A DNA stretch of 64,000 nt. Source: Marivivens niveibacter (GTDB lineage Bacteria; Pseudomonadota; Alphaproteobacteria; Rhodobacterales; Rhodobacteraceae). The DNA is taken from NCBI RefSeq assembly GCF_002150005.2, contig NZ_MSPP01000001.1:1115293-1179292 (forward strand), read 5' to 3'. Each line of letters begins with the position of its first letter. Positions within the stretch are counted from its first letter, which is position 1. The notes under the pieces are model-generated. The model worked only from the letters and a program-made list of their open reading frames with translations, did not search any database and was not told where the DNA came from. Below, piece by piece: positions 1-8,015 of the stretch. The translations under genes and the position numbers were made by a program.

Positions 1-376
1 TGTTAGCGTGGTGTTCCATGATCGACAGAACGATTTCATCACCAGCCTGTAGGCGCGGCGCGGCCCACGCATAGGCGACCATATTGATGCCTTCGGTCGT
101 ACCGGAATTCAGGATGATTTCATCCTCATCCGCGGCATTCAGGAATTTTGCTACGACCCCGCGCACGGATTCATATTTGTCCGTTGCAAGGTTAGAAAGG
201 TAATGTAACCCACGATGAACGTTGGCATATTCCTCAGCGTAGGCTTTGGTCACCGCATCAATAACCACCTGCGGTTTCTGCGCCGAAGCACCGTTATCCA
301 AATAGACCAGTGGTTTGTTATTCACCTGACGCGACAAGATCGGAAAGTCCGCGCGAATAGCATTGACGTCGAACAT
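1..376 (-). CDS. sufS: Cysteine desulfurase SufS, N-terminal part (cut by window edge)
   Basis: N-terminal ~125 residues of a PLP-dependent group II cysteine desulfurase, which takes sulfur from cysteine and passes it, normally through SufE, to the SufBCD scaffold. The start MFDVNAIRADFPIL, the stretch VYLDNGASAQKP, the motif NSGTTEGIN and NVHRGLHYLS are typical of SufS. The catalytic lysine and cysteine lie beyond the left edge and cannot be checked. ATG at 376-374 follows a GGAG-like site and starts one base after the stop of the Yip1 gene, so it is the distal gene of the suf operon. It differs in type from the IscS-like desulfurase at the operon head. Confidence 0.93.
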   Translation of the reverse strand, partial: MFDVNAIRADFPILSRQVNNKPLVYLDNGASAQKPQVVIDAVTKAYAEEYANVHRGLHYLSNLATDKYESVRGVVAKFLNAADEDEIILNSGTTEGINMVAYAWAAPRLQAGDEIVLSIMEHHAN

Positions 377-377
377 G

Positions 378-860
378 TCAGGCTCCTTTTTCGGCCTCGA
401 TCAGGGTCAGCGACCCGATGACAAAAAATGCAATGGTCCACAGTGCGCCGACGATCATCGTGCCAGTGTCGTCCCCATTAAACCCGCGCAACAGGCCATA
501 TAGCAACGCGGCCGGAGTGGTCGCCAATAGCGTCCAAAACAGCGACAGGCGCGCGGTGTAAAACGTACCCTTTCCGCCCAAGACCTTCGCAACCAGATGG
601 ATCACCGCCGATAGTCCGTAAAAGAACAGCGGCGCGATGAAAATCCATAGGAACAGCGATCCAGTGATCTGTTCCTTGGCGCTGGTTCCGGTCAATTCTT
701 CGACGCGGACAGCATAGGGCCAAGTTGCCAGAAAATTCAGGAAACACCCGCCCATGAGGAAAGCCAGCGCACGATCTTCGCGCTGGCCCATCCGCAACAG
801 ACGGTCCATGACCGCACGAGGCTGACGCCACGTGCGGACCATATCACGGGTTACGCTCAT
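378..860 (-). CDS. Yip1-family integral membrane protein in the suf operon
   Basis: A 160-residue protein with about four hydrophobic segments (roughly residues 30-50, 70-92, 105-125 and 135-152). It resembles YIP1-domain proteins that sit in suf operons of Rhodobacteraceae. Its start overlaps the sufD stop in an ATGA arrangement, and its stop lies one base before sufS, so it is translationally coupled on both sides. No catalytic motif is visible. The position suggests a membrane role linked to Fe-S assembly or sulfur supply, but this is only inference from context. Confidence 0.75.
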   Translation of the reverse strand: MSVTRDMVRTWRQPRAVMDRLLRMGQREDRALAFLMGGCFLNFLATWPYAVRVEELTGTSAKEQITGSLFLWIFIAPLFFYGLSAVIHLVAKVLGGKGTFYTARLSLFWTLLATTPAALLYGLLRGFNGDDTGTMIVGALWTIAFFVIGSLTLIEAEKGA

Positions 861-2146
861 CCCTGCGGACGCTCTAGCCAGATGGCCAGACGATCACGCA
901 GGGTTTCGGCGATGGTTTCATCGTCGATCTCGTCCAGCGCCTCGGCCAAGAATGCCAAGGTCAGCAGGTCGGTTGCTTCGGCCTTTGGGACGCCGCGCGA
1001 ACGCAGATAGTAGATCGCGGTTTCATCAATCGCGCCACAGGTCGACCCGTGCGAACACGCCACGTCATCGGCGTAGATTTCCAGCTCTGGTTTCGCCAAG
1101 AAATTGGAATCGTCATCCAGCAGCAGACCTTGGGAAATCTGGTAACCGTCGGTTTTTTGGGCGCCTTCTTTGACCAAGATTTTACCTTGGAACACGCCCG
1201 TTGCGTTGTCGCGCAGGACCTTTTTGAACACCTGACGGCTTTCGCAGCGTTCGGCGTCGTGGGTGATGAACACGGTGTCGTCGTGATGGAAATCACGGCC
1301 CGCACCGATGCACACACCAGCAACATGCGCGATCGAATCGTCACCAGTCAGTTCGATGACCACTTCGTTACGGGTCATCACGCCATTGGCGGTCATGGTG
1401 AACGATTTGAACGCAGATTCCGTGCCTAAACGCGCAAAGATCGCAGTTGCAGCGCGGCGTTCATGATCGCGGCCTTGGGCGCGGACATGGTGGAACGACG
1501 CGGTGTCAGCGACCGACACTTCGGTCACGATATTGAAACGCGCAGCCGCTGGGCCGGATTCCAACAGAGTGACTTCGGCGCCTGCATCAACCTGAACCAA
1601 ATGACGCAGGATCGCATCGCTGTCGGTTTTGGTCTGCAGGTAGGATACGTGGATCGGCTTCGCGGCTTTGCCCGATGCGCGGATGATCAAACCATCGGTG
1701 GCAAAGGCCGTGTTCAGCGTCGCCAATGGGCGCTGCACAGGGTTTTGGCCCGCGGTTTCCAGCGCGCCAAACAGGTCTTTGGCCCAATGGATGTCGGCCG
1801 ATTGGCTGTCTGCCAGACGTTCGATGGTCACGCCGTCCAGCGTCAATTCATCGGATGCTTCAGCATCGAAAACGCCATCAACGAACACAACGTGCAGGCA
1901 TTCGGTCGACCCGAATACATCGCCGTTTTCCGAAGCATAGACTGACGCCGCAACAGGTTCGACCGAAGTCAGCGCGGTTGGATCGGTGTAACGCCAGTAT
2001 TCGTCACGTTTGATCGGCAAGCCCATTTCAGTCACACGGGACAATGCGTCCTGACGTGCCGTTTGGGTCCAGCCCGCCGCCGCAGGCAGCGACAGGGCGT
2101 TCAGGCGTGCCTCGGTCGTATCGATTTTAACCTTTGGCAAAGCCAT
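857..2146 (-). CDS. sufD: Fe-S cluster assembly protein SufD
   Basis: 429-residue scaffold subunit that pairs with SufB and SufC in the SufBC2D complex. The C-terminal half has the SufB/SufD beta-helix pattern, including HHDDTVFI, RQVFKKVLRD, FQGKILV and ACSHGSTCGAIDE, followed by the YYLRSRGVP segment. The start is set at ATG 2146-2144 (MALPKVKIDT), one base after the sufC stop. An in-frame ATG 45 bases upstream would run into sufC and is less likely. Fourth of the suf structural genes in transcription order. It overlaps the Yip1 gene by 4 bp. Confidence 0.95.
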   Translation of the reverse strand: MALPKVKIDTTEARLNALSLPAAAGWTQTARQDALSRVTEMGLPIKRDEYWRYTDPTALTSVEPVAASVYASENGDVFGSTECLHVVFVDGVFDAEASDELTLDGVTIERLADSQSADIHWAKDLFGALETAGQNPVQRPLATLNTAFATDGLIIRASGKAAKPIHVSYLQTKTDSDAILRHLVQVDAGAEVTLLESGPAAARFNIVTEVSVADTASFHHVRAQGRDHERRAATAIFARLGTESAFKSFTMTANGVMTRNEVVIELTGDDSIAHVAGVCIGAGRDFHHDDTVFITHDAERCESRQVFKKVLRDNATGVFQGKILVKEGAQKTDGYQISQGLLLDDDSNFLAKPELEIYADDVACSHGSTCGAIDETAIYYLRSRGVPKAEATDLLTLAFLAEALDEIDDETIAETLRDRLAIWLERPQG

Positions 2147-2147
2147 C

Positions 2148-2903
2148 TTATTCGACCTCCGCCAGAATGTCGGCGTAACCGTTGTTTTCAACTTCCAACG
2201 CCAGCTCTGGTCCGCCGGTTTTCACGATACGGCCGTTTGCCATGATATGAACGACGTCTGGTTTGATGTGGTCCAATAGACGCTGGTAGTGTGTGATGAC
2301 CAGGAACGAACGGCCTTCGGAACGCAGCGCGTTCACGCCTTCAGACACCAGTTTCATCGCATCGACGTCCAGACCGGAATCTGTTTCGTCCAAGATGCAC
2401 ATCTTTGGTTCCAGCATCGCCATCTGCAGGATTTCGTTACGCTTTTTCTCGCCGCCCGAGAAACCAACGTTCACAGGGCGTTTAAGCATGTCAGCGTCGA
2501 TTTTCAGGGTCTTTGCACGTTCGCGAACGACTTTCAGGAAATCTGCAGCGGAAAGTTCTTCTTCGCCGCGGGATTTACGCTGTGCGTTCACTGCGGTGCG
2601 CAGGAAGGTCATGTTACCAACGCCCGGGATTTCGACGGGGTATTGGAACGCAAGGAACAGGCCAGCGGCTGCGCGCTCTTCTGGTTCCAGATCCAGCAGG
2701 TCTTCGCCGTCCAGCGATGCTTCGCCGTCGGTGACCTCATATCCGTCGCGGCCCGACAGAACATAGGACAGCGTCGATTTACCCGAACCATTCGGGCCCA
2801 TAATTGCGTGTACCTTGCCTGCCTCGACAGTCAGGTTAACGCCTTTGAGGATCTGCTTTTCCTCTTCTTCCAGTTTCACATGCAGGTTCTTGATTTCCAG
2901 CAT
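2148..2903 (-). CDS. sufC: Fe-S cluster assembly ATPase SufC
   Basis: 251-residue ABC-type cytosolic ATPase that drives conformational change in the SufBCD scaffold. Walker A GPNGSGKS lies at residues 36-43, the signature is FSGGEKKRNE, and the Walker B region is CILDETDSGLD, where most SufC proteins have DEIDSGLD. Length and N-terminus (MLEIKNLHV) are standard. A GGAGAG Shine-Dalgarno sequence precedes the ATG. The 66-base gap to the upstream FkbM gene holds an inverted repeat (GGGCGCG/CGCGCCC around 2914-2957) that could fold in the mRNA. Confidence 0.97.
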   Translation of the reverse strand: MLEIKNLHVKLEEEEKQILKGVNLTVEAGKVHAIMGPNGSGKSTLSYVLSGRDGYEVTDGEASLDGEDLLDLEPEERAAAGLFLAFQYPVEIPGVGNMTFLRTAVNAQRKSRGEEELSAADFLKVVRERAKTLKIDADMLKRPVNVGFSGGEKKRNEILQMAMLEPKMCILDETDSGLDVDAMKLVSEGVNALRSEGRSFLVITHYQRLLDHIKPDVVHIMANGRIVKTGGPELALEVENNGYADILAEVE

Positions 2904-2969
2904 CAGTCTCTCCTTGGGCGCGTGCCCCGATTTACATCACGGGCCGCGCCCGACATTTGGTTTCGTCTT

Positions 2970-3854
2970 TTACCCGTTGGCACGCAGGCGCGGCGACAGG
3001 GCGTTAATATAGGTTTCAGCGACATCGTTGCCGATCACACCGCGTTTGGTCAGCGCACCCAGCGCCAGCAACGTCAGGTCAGGGCTTTCGATCATGTCAC
3101 CGAAAAAGCTTAGGTAGATCAGTTGGTCGTCGGTCAGGTCATTCGCCAAATCGCAATTGGGCAAATAAACAGCATCGCCATCAAACAACTGAGAGGTCAT
3201 CCGTTTGCGGATGATCTTTTCCTCGTAAGGGTGCGGCATCATTACAGATTTCTGGAACAGAAATTTGTACAACCGAAACCCTTGATCGCGCATTTGACGG
3301 TCTAAATCGCCAAATTCGGGTTCGTTTTCGTAGATACGGTAGAACCGCACCTCGGTCACGATCCCGACGGCGTTTGCCAGTTTTTCCTTGCCGCCGATCA
3401 TAACGTCACGTTCGCCGCCCTGAAGGTCCATTTTCAGGACATCCACCAAAGGCACGTCAGCGATATTATCTAGCGGAGTGGTTTCTAGCTCGACCTTATC
3501 GACGATCATATTTGCCAAACGTTCTTTGTCGATGCGCCGCAAGTTTTCGCGATCCATCGGATACAAAGACGTAAAGCCAGAGCGTTTGTGCAGATACAAA
3601 GTCTGCTTGCCCGGCATACCGATTGCGTTCGGCAAATAGGTTTCGTTTTCAGACTTGATCTGTTCCAGTTCCGCCAAAGCATCAAGGTTAGGTTCAAACC
3701 CAACGACCTGACACGCCCCATCGTCCAGCAACCCCTTGTAGGGAGGTTCGCCCAATGGATTGGCGCCCACATCAGCAATGACCATCTGCTTTGCTGGATG
3801 CAAAGTAGATGTCAAAACCTTGCGGCTGTTATGATCCGTCTTGGCAGGAGGCAT
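2970..3854 (-). CDS. FkbM-family SAM-dependent methyltransferase inside the suf operon
   Basis: 294 residues with the FkbM methyltransferase layout: a SAM-binding start IADVGANPLGE near residue 27, an acidic end of strand 2 (VGFEPN), and the family motif LKMDLQGGERDVM near residue 140. The target is unknown. FkbM proteins usually O-methylate sugars or natural products, so a place between sufB and sufC is unexpected. The start overlaps the sufB stop (TAATG), which implies coupled translation. It may be an accessory Fe-S gene in this lineage or a lineage-specific insertion. The family call is fairly safe; the function is not known. Confidence 0.8.
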   Translation of the reverse strand: MPPAKTDHNSRKVLTSTLHPAKQMVIADVGANPLGEPPYKGLLDDGACQVVGFEPNLDALAELEQIKSENETYLPNAIGMPGKQTLYLHKRSGFTSLYPMDRENLRRIDKERLANMIVDKVELETTPLDNIADVPLVDVLKMDLQGGERDVMIGGKEKLANAVGIVTEVRFYRIYENEPEFGDLDRQMRDQGFRLYKFLFQKSVMMPHPYEEKIIRKRMTSQLFDGDAVYLPNCDLANDLTDDQLIYLSFFGDMIESPDLTLLALGALTKRGVIGNDVAETYINALSPRLRANG

Positions 3855-5383
3855 TAGCCGACCGAACCCTCTAGCGAAATTGCGACCAGCTGTTGGGCCT
3901 CCATCGCGAATTCCATCGGCAGTGCTTGCAGAACGTCCTTACAGAAACCGTTCACAACCAGTGCGACGGCCTCTTCTTCGTCCATGCCGCGCTGACGGCA
4001 ATAGAACAGCTGATCATCATCCACCTTGGATGTGGTCGCCTCGTGTTCGACGCGGCTGCTGTTGTTTTTGACTTCGATATACGGAACGGTGTGCGCGCCG
4101 CATTCCGAACCGATCAACAGACTATCACACTGGGTGTAGTTGCGGCTGTCTTTCGCTTTGGGGTGCATCGATACCAGACCGCGGTACGTGTTCTGCGCCT
4201 TACCTGCCGAGATACCTTTGGAGACGATACGGGATTTGGTATTTTTGCCCAAATGCACCATTTTCGTGCCGGTGTCGGCCTGCTGGTAGTTGTTTGCAAT
4301 CGCGATCGAATAGAATTCGCCTTGGCTATCGTCACCGCGCAGGATGCAGGACGGGTATTTCCACGTCACAGCCGAACCGGTTTCAACTTGGGTCCACATC
4401 ACTTTGGAACGGGCGCCACGGCAATCCGCGCGTTTCGTCACAAAGTTATAGATGCCGCCTTTGCCATTTTCATCACCAGGGAACCAGTTCTGAACGGTCG
4501 AATATTTCACTTCGGCGTCTTCTTCGATGATGATCTCAACCACAGCCGCGTGCAGCTGCGCCGTATCACGCTGAGGCGCTGTACAGCCCTCTAGGTAGGA
4601 TACATACGATCCTTTGTCCGCGATGATCAGCGTGCGTTCAAACTGACCCGTGTTTTCCGCGTTGATACGGAAATAGGTCGACAGTTCCATCGGGCAGCGA
4701 ACGCCAGGTGGGACGTATACGAACGAACCATCCGAAAACACGGCCGAGTTCAGCGTCGCATAAAAGTTGTCCGATACAGGCACAACCGAACCAAGGTATT
4801 TTTTGACCAGCTCTGGGTGTTCTTTGATCGCTTCGGAAATCGAGCAGAAAATCACGCCTGCTTTTTTCAGTTCAGCTTGGAACGTGGTACCAACGGAAAC
4901 CGAGTCAAAGACGGCGTCTACTGCAACTTTACGCTCGCCCTCTTTGTAATCCTCTGCGCCTTCGACGCCTGCAAGGATCAGCTGTTCCTTTAGCGGGATA
5001 CCCAATTTGTTGTAGGTTTCCAGCAGCTTTGGATCGACCTCATCCAAGGACTTTGGCTTTTCAGTCATCGATTTGGGACGTGCATAGTAGTACTGATCCT
5101 GAAAGTCGATTTCAGGATAGTTGACCATCGCCCAATCAGGTTCGGACATGGTTTCCCAACGTTCGAACGCCTGTAGACGCCATTCGGTCATCCATTCAGG
5201 TTCGTCATTCTTTTCCGAGATCAGTTTGACGATATCAGGGTTCACGCCTTTGGGCGCGTATTCCATTTCGATATCGGTTTCCCAACCGTATTTGTATTTG
5301 CCAGAAAGTTTGGCAACGGCATCGACAGTTTCCTGATCTACGCCTTCTTTTACATCCATTTCCGGACGGTCTGTTGCAGCCAT
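3854..5383 (-). CDS. sufB: Fe-S cluster assembly scaffold SufB
   Basis: 509-residue scaffold core of the SUF system on which nascent Fe-S clusters are built. Diagnostic segments are [48 protein letters not shown] and [13 protein letters not shown] near the C-terminus. Length is slightly above the usual 470-490 because of an N-terminal extension. It begins 16 bases after the IscS-like gene and ends in a TAATG overlap with the FkbM gene. Part of the minus-strand operon beginning at iscR. Confidence 0.97.
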   Translation of the reverse strand: MAATDRPEMDVKEGVDQETVDAVAKLSGKYKYGWETDIEMEYAPKGVNPDIVKLISEKNDEPEWMTEWRLQAFERWETMSEPDWAMVNYPEIDFQDQYYYARPKSMTEKPKSLDEVDPKLLETYNKLGIPLKEQLILAGVEGAEDYKEGERKVAVDAVFDSVSVGTTFQAELKKAGVIFCSISEAIKEHPELVKKYLGSVVPVSDNFYATLNSAVFSDGSFVYVPPGVRCPMELSTYFRINAENTGQFERTLIIADKGSYVSYLEGCTAPQRDTAQLHAAVVEIIIEEDAEVKYSTVQNWFPGDENGKGGIYNFVTKRADCRGARSKVMWTQVETGSAVTWKYPSCILRGDDSQGEFYSIAIANNYQQADTGTKMVHLGKNTKSRIVSKGISAGKAQNTYRGLVSMHPKAKDSRNYTQCDSLLIGSECGAHTVPYIEVKNNSSRVEHEATTSKVDDDQLFYCRQRGMDEEEAVALVVNGFCKDVLQALPMEFAMEAQQLVAISLEGSVG

Positions 5384-5399
5384 GACCTTTTCCTTTGTT

Positions 5400-6443
5400 T
5401 TACGCGGCGCGTGCGCGCATCTTTTTATAACGGTCGATCCAAGCAGCCGCGAACGCGTCTACCTGATCCGATGTTGTATCAAGGCCAAGCGACACGCGTG
5501 CCATGCACGCGCCGTCATCTTCGCCAAATCCCATGGCGCGCAAAACCTTGCTCGCCTTTACTTTGCCAGAGGAACAAGCCGATCCGGCAGAGATCGCAAA
5601 TCCGGCCAAATCCATGGCCATGACTTGCGTTTCGCCTTTCCACCCAGGTGTGACAAAGGCTGTTGTGTTCGGCAGACGGTTAGCGCCTTTGCCGATGAAA
5701 ATAGTATCGGGTGCCGCATCGGCAATGCGGGCCTCTAGCTGATCGCGCAACTGTGCGATTTCGTCCCAGCGGCCATTCGCCAAATCGGTTTGTGCCGCAG
5801 TTAATGCCGCTGCAAAACCCGCGATCCCGATCAAGTTTTCTGTTCCCGCACGGCGGCCCCTTTCCTGCCCGCCACCACGTTGATGCGCAATCAGGTCATA
5901 GCCCTGCGGAATGATCAAAACGCCGACACCTTTGGGCCCGCCAATTTTATGCGCCGACGCCAGCACCATTTCGACGCCGGCCCAGCTGTATGCAAATGGC
6001 AAACGCCCGATCGCTTGGGTTACATCCGAAACCGCCAATCCGTTTGGTAATTTCTGGATGATACCGGTTTCAGAATTCGCCAACTGCAGTGTGCTGTTTT
6101 CGGGATCGGTGACAAACACTTGCCCCATGGGATCTGCGGGCAATACTTCGTCGATCCATGCACCAACGGCGTCATGTTCAATACCCGACCCTTTTAGATC
6201 ACGGCCCGCCAAAGCCAGCGCTGCCGATTCAGTTGCGCCCGATGTGAACACAATGTCGGCATTCCCTGCACCCAACGCCTCGGCGATTTGGTCGCGGGAT
6301 TTTTCCATGAGGGATTTCGCAGCGCGGCCTTCGATATGGACAGACGACGGGTTGCCAACGACATCCATCGCCGACATCATCGCCGCCTTCGCTTCGGGCC
6401 TTAGGGGCGCCGTAGCGTTATGATCCAGATAGACCCGCGCCAT
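5400..6443 (-). CDS. IscS/NifS-type cysteine desulfurase
   Basis: 347-residue class V aminotransferase-fold enzyme that releases sulfur from cysteine. [16 protein letters not shown] at the N-terminus, [13 protein letters not shown] with the PLP-binding lysine, and AGSACSSGK with the catalytic cysteine identify a group I (IscS/NifS-like) desulfurase. The start at 6443 gives the TAATG overlap with iscR and avoids an implausible 14-residue extension. The operon thus carries two desulfurases, this one at the head and SufS at the tail, a layout known from Rhodobacteraceae. It may supply a different acceptor from SufS, but this is inference. Confidence 0.93.
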   Translation of the reverse strand: MARVYLDHNATAPLRPEAKAAMMSAMDVVGNPSSVHIEGRAAKSLMEKSRDQIAEALGAGNADIVFTSGATESAALALAGRDLKGSGIEHDAVGAWIDEVLPADPMGQVFVTDPENSTLQLANSETGIIQKLPNGLAVSDVTQAIGRLPFAYSWAGVEMVLASAHKIGGPKGVGVLIIPQGYDLIAHQRGGGQERGRRAGTENLIGIAGFAAALTAAQTDLANGRWDEIAQLRDQLEARIADAAPDTIFIGKGANRLPNTTAFVTPGWKGETQVMAMDLAGFAISAGSACSSGKVKASKVLRAMGFGEDDGACMARVSLGLDTTSDQVDAFAAAWIDRYKKMRARAA

Positions 6444-6901
6444 TATTCGTCCACAACCTCGAACAGAGCGGGAACAGCTGGACATGGCGCCAACCCGTTT
6501 CCAATCACGTCAGACAAACGTGCCTGATGCAGGAAAACGTACACATGCGCTGACAACCCTTCCCACAAGCGGTTTGTCAGGGATTGCGCCCGCGTGCCAG
6601 ATGCACCACCCGATGCACCTGCACCTTTGTGCATGGCGCTTACGGTTTCATCGACAGCCTCTAGGATATCAGAGACGCGGATTTCAGATGCAGGACGTGC
6701 CAACTTGTAACCACCGCCCGGACCGCGAACAGAATCCACCAGACTTTTGCGGCGCAGTTTCACAAACAACTGCTCAAGGTAAGCCAAAGAGATGTCTTGC
6801 CGTTCGGAAATTTCAGCCAGAGTCACCAATGTGCCCGCTGGCTGCAGGGCCAAATCTGCCAATGCGACGACCGCATAACGTCCTTTGGTGCTCAATTTCA
6901 T
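6443..6901 (-). CDS. iscR: Rrf2-family iron-sulfur regulator IscR, atypical cysteine content
   Basis: 152-residue winged-helix regulator at the head of the suf operon. The N-terminus MKLSTKGRYAVVALADLAL, the recognition region ISLAYLEQLFVKLRR, and VRGPGGGYKLAR are classical IscR/Rrf2. The region that carries three clustered cysteines in E. coli IscR instead reads roughly AMHKGAGASGGASGTRAQSL, with no cysteine. The only cysteine of the protein is near the C-terminus (about residue 140, APCPAV). This matches the single-cysteine Fe-S-binding type reported for Rhodobacter sphaeroides IscR. The start at 6901 was preferred to an ATG 36 bases upstream because homologues begin MKLSTKGRY. Confidence 0.93.
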   Translation of the reverse strand: MKLSTKGRYAVVALADLALQPAGTLVTLAEISERQDISLAYLEQLFVKLRRKSLVDSVRGPGGGYKLARPASEIRVSDILEAVDETVSAMHKGAGASGGASGTRAQSLTNRLWEGLSAHVYVFLHQARLSDVIGNGLAPCPAVPALFEVVDE

Positions 6902-7005
6902 CGTGTTTTTCCCGATCCGACCCCTGAAAACGTTCAATAAGATTGACGTAGGCAGCTTCTATCATTAACTGCGGTACAGCCTGCAAGCCCGAAAAGGCCT
7001 GCGAT

Positions 7006-7042
7006 TTAGAATCTTTCTAAGGTGTCTGAGGAATACAGTCAA
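7006..7042 (-). promoter_or_regulatory. suf operon promoter with Irr-like operator
   Basis: On the minus strand, TTGACT (7042-7037) and TAGAAA (7019-7014) are 17 bases apart and fit a sigma70 promoter for iscR-suf. A perfect inverted repeat TTAGAA-TCT-TTCTAA at 7006-7020 covers the -10 element. It resembles the iron-control element (ICE/Irr box) described in alphaproteobacteria. The likely logic is iron- or heme-responsive repression of suf by Irr, in addition to IscR itself. Binding is inferred from sequence only. Confidence 0.6.
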
Positions 7043-7074
7043 GAATTCCCGTCACCCAACGTTCAGGGAGCACC

Positions 7075-7728
7075 ATGCCCGAAGTGATTTTCCCCGGCCC
7101 AGAAGGCCGGCTAGAAGGCCGCTACCATCCGCAAAAAGACCGCGATGCGCCTATTGCAATTATTCTGCACCCGCATCCGCAATTTGGCGGAACTATGAAC
7201 AACCGCGTTGTTTATAACCTGCACTACGCCTTTCATAACCTAGGTTTCACCGTTCTTCGCTTTAACTTCCGCGGCGTTGGACGCAGCCAAGGCGAATACG
7301 ATCAAGGCATTGGCGAATTGTCTGATGCCGCATCGGCGCTGGATTACCTGCAATCGATGAACACAGGCGCGAAACACTGCTGGGTCGCTGGTTTCAGCTT
7401 TGGTGCGTGGATCGGTATGCAGCTATTGATGCGTCGTCCTGAAATCACTGGTTTCATTTCGGTGGCTCCGCCTGCGAATATGTACGACTTTAGCTTTTTG
7501 GCACCCTGCCCTGCGTCGGGTCTGGTCATCAATGGTTCGGCTGACCGCGTGGCCCCGCCACAGGACACCGTCAATCTGGTGAACAAACTGCACGAACAAA
7601 AAGGCATCACGATCACCCACGAAGTGGTCGAAGGCGCTGGCCATTTCTTTGACGATGAACACATGGATACCATGGTGGGCAGCGTTCAGGGTTATGTAAA
7701 ACGTCGCCTGACCGAAAACACACGGTAA
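7075..7728 (+). CDS. Alpha/beta-hydrolase family protein
   Basis: 217-residue cytosolic alpha/beta hydrolase. LHPHPQFGGTMNN near residue 32 forms the oxyanion region. FNFRGVGRSQG follows strand 4, AGFSFGAWIG holds the nucleophile serine near residue 111, and GAGHFFDDE near the end supplies the catalytic histidine. This short family is common in proteobacteria and often annotated as an esterase or dienelactone hydrolase-like protein. It is divergent from iscR and shares the 173-base control region. The substrate is unknown. Confidence 0.85.
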   Translation: MPEVIFPGPEGRLEGRYHPQKDRDAPIAIILHPHPQFGGTMNNRVVYNLHYAFHNLGFTVLRFNFRGVGRSQGEYDQGIGELSDAASALDYLQSMNTGAKHCWVAGFSFGAWIGMQLLMRRPEITGFISVAPPANMYDFSFLAPCPASGLVINGSADRVAPPQDTVNLVNKLHEQKGITITHEVVEGAGHFFDDEHMDTMVGSVQGYVKRRLTENTR

Positions 7729-7734
7729 CGCCCC

Positions 7735-7962
7735 ATGGGAATGCTGGATGAAATGGCCGATAAAATTGCGGTCAAAGCCCTAAAAGACGAAGCCGTTAGT
7801 GGCGACGATCAAATCGTTAAACAGGTCGGCGAAATCTTGGGCGCGTCATCGCAAACCCTGCAAGAGGCCTATAACACGGCTATCCGTGTGCGACGCGCAG
7901 AACGACGGGCGAATGAATTGCTCGACAAACGCGCCGCGAAATTCAAACCGGAAGCAAACTAA
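7735..7962 (+). CDS. Small conserved protein, unknown function
   Basis: 75 residues, highly charged and probably helical, with no membrane segment or cysteine. It begins MGMLDEMADKIAVKAL and ends in a basic stretch rich in arginine and alanine. It starts 6 bases after the hydrolase stop and is followed directly by a strong terminator, so the two form a two-gene unit. No family was recognised. Coding status rests on the tight spacing, the terminator and codon use similar to its neighbours. Confidence 0.65.
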   Translation: MGMLDEMADKIAVKALKDEAVSGDDQIVKQVGEILGASSQTLQEAYNTAIRVRRAERRANELLDKRAAKFKPEAN

Positions 7963-7963
7963 C

Positions 7964-7995
7964 AAAACGGCGGGCTCACCCCGCCGTTTTTTATT
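7964..7995 (+). terminator. Rho-independent terminator after the small ORF
   Basis: Inverted repeat AAAACGGCGGG / CCCGCCGTTTT with a five-base loop and a T-rich tail, directly after the stop at 7962. Confidence 0.9.
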
Positions 7996-8015
7996 TTTCG
8001 ACCAACGGGTGCACT

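Noticed and set aside
2289..3113. A 274-codon plus-strand frame opposite sufC
   Set aside because: Antisense to the well conserved sufC gene, with no family features.
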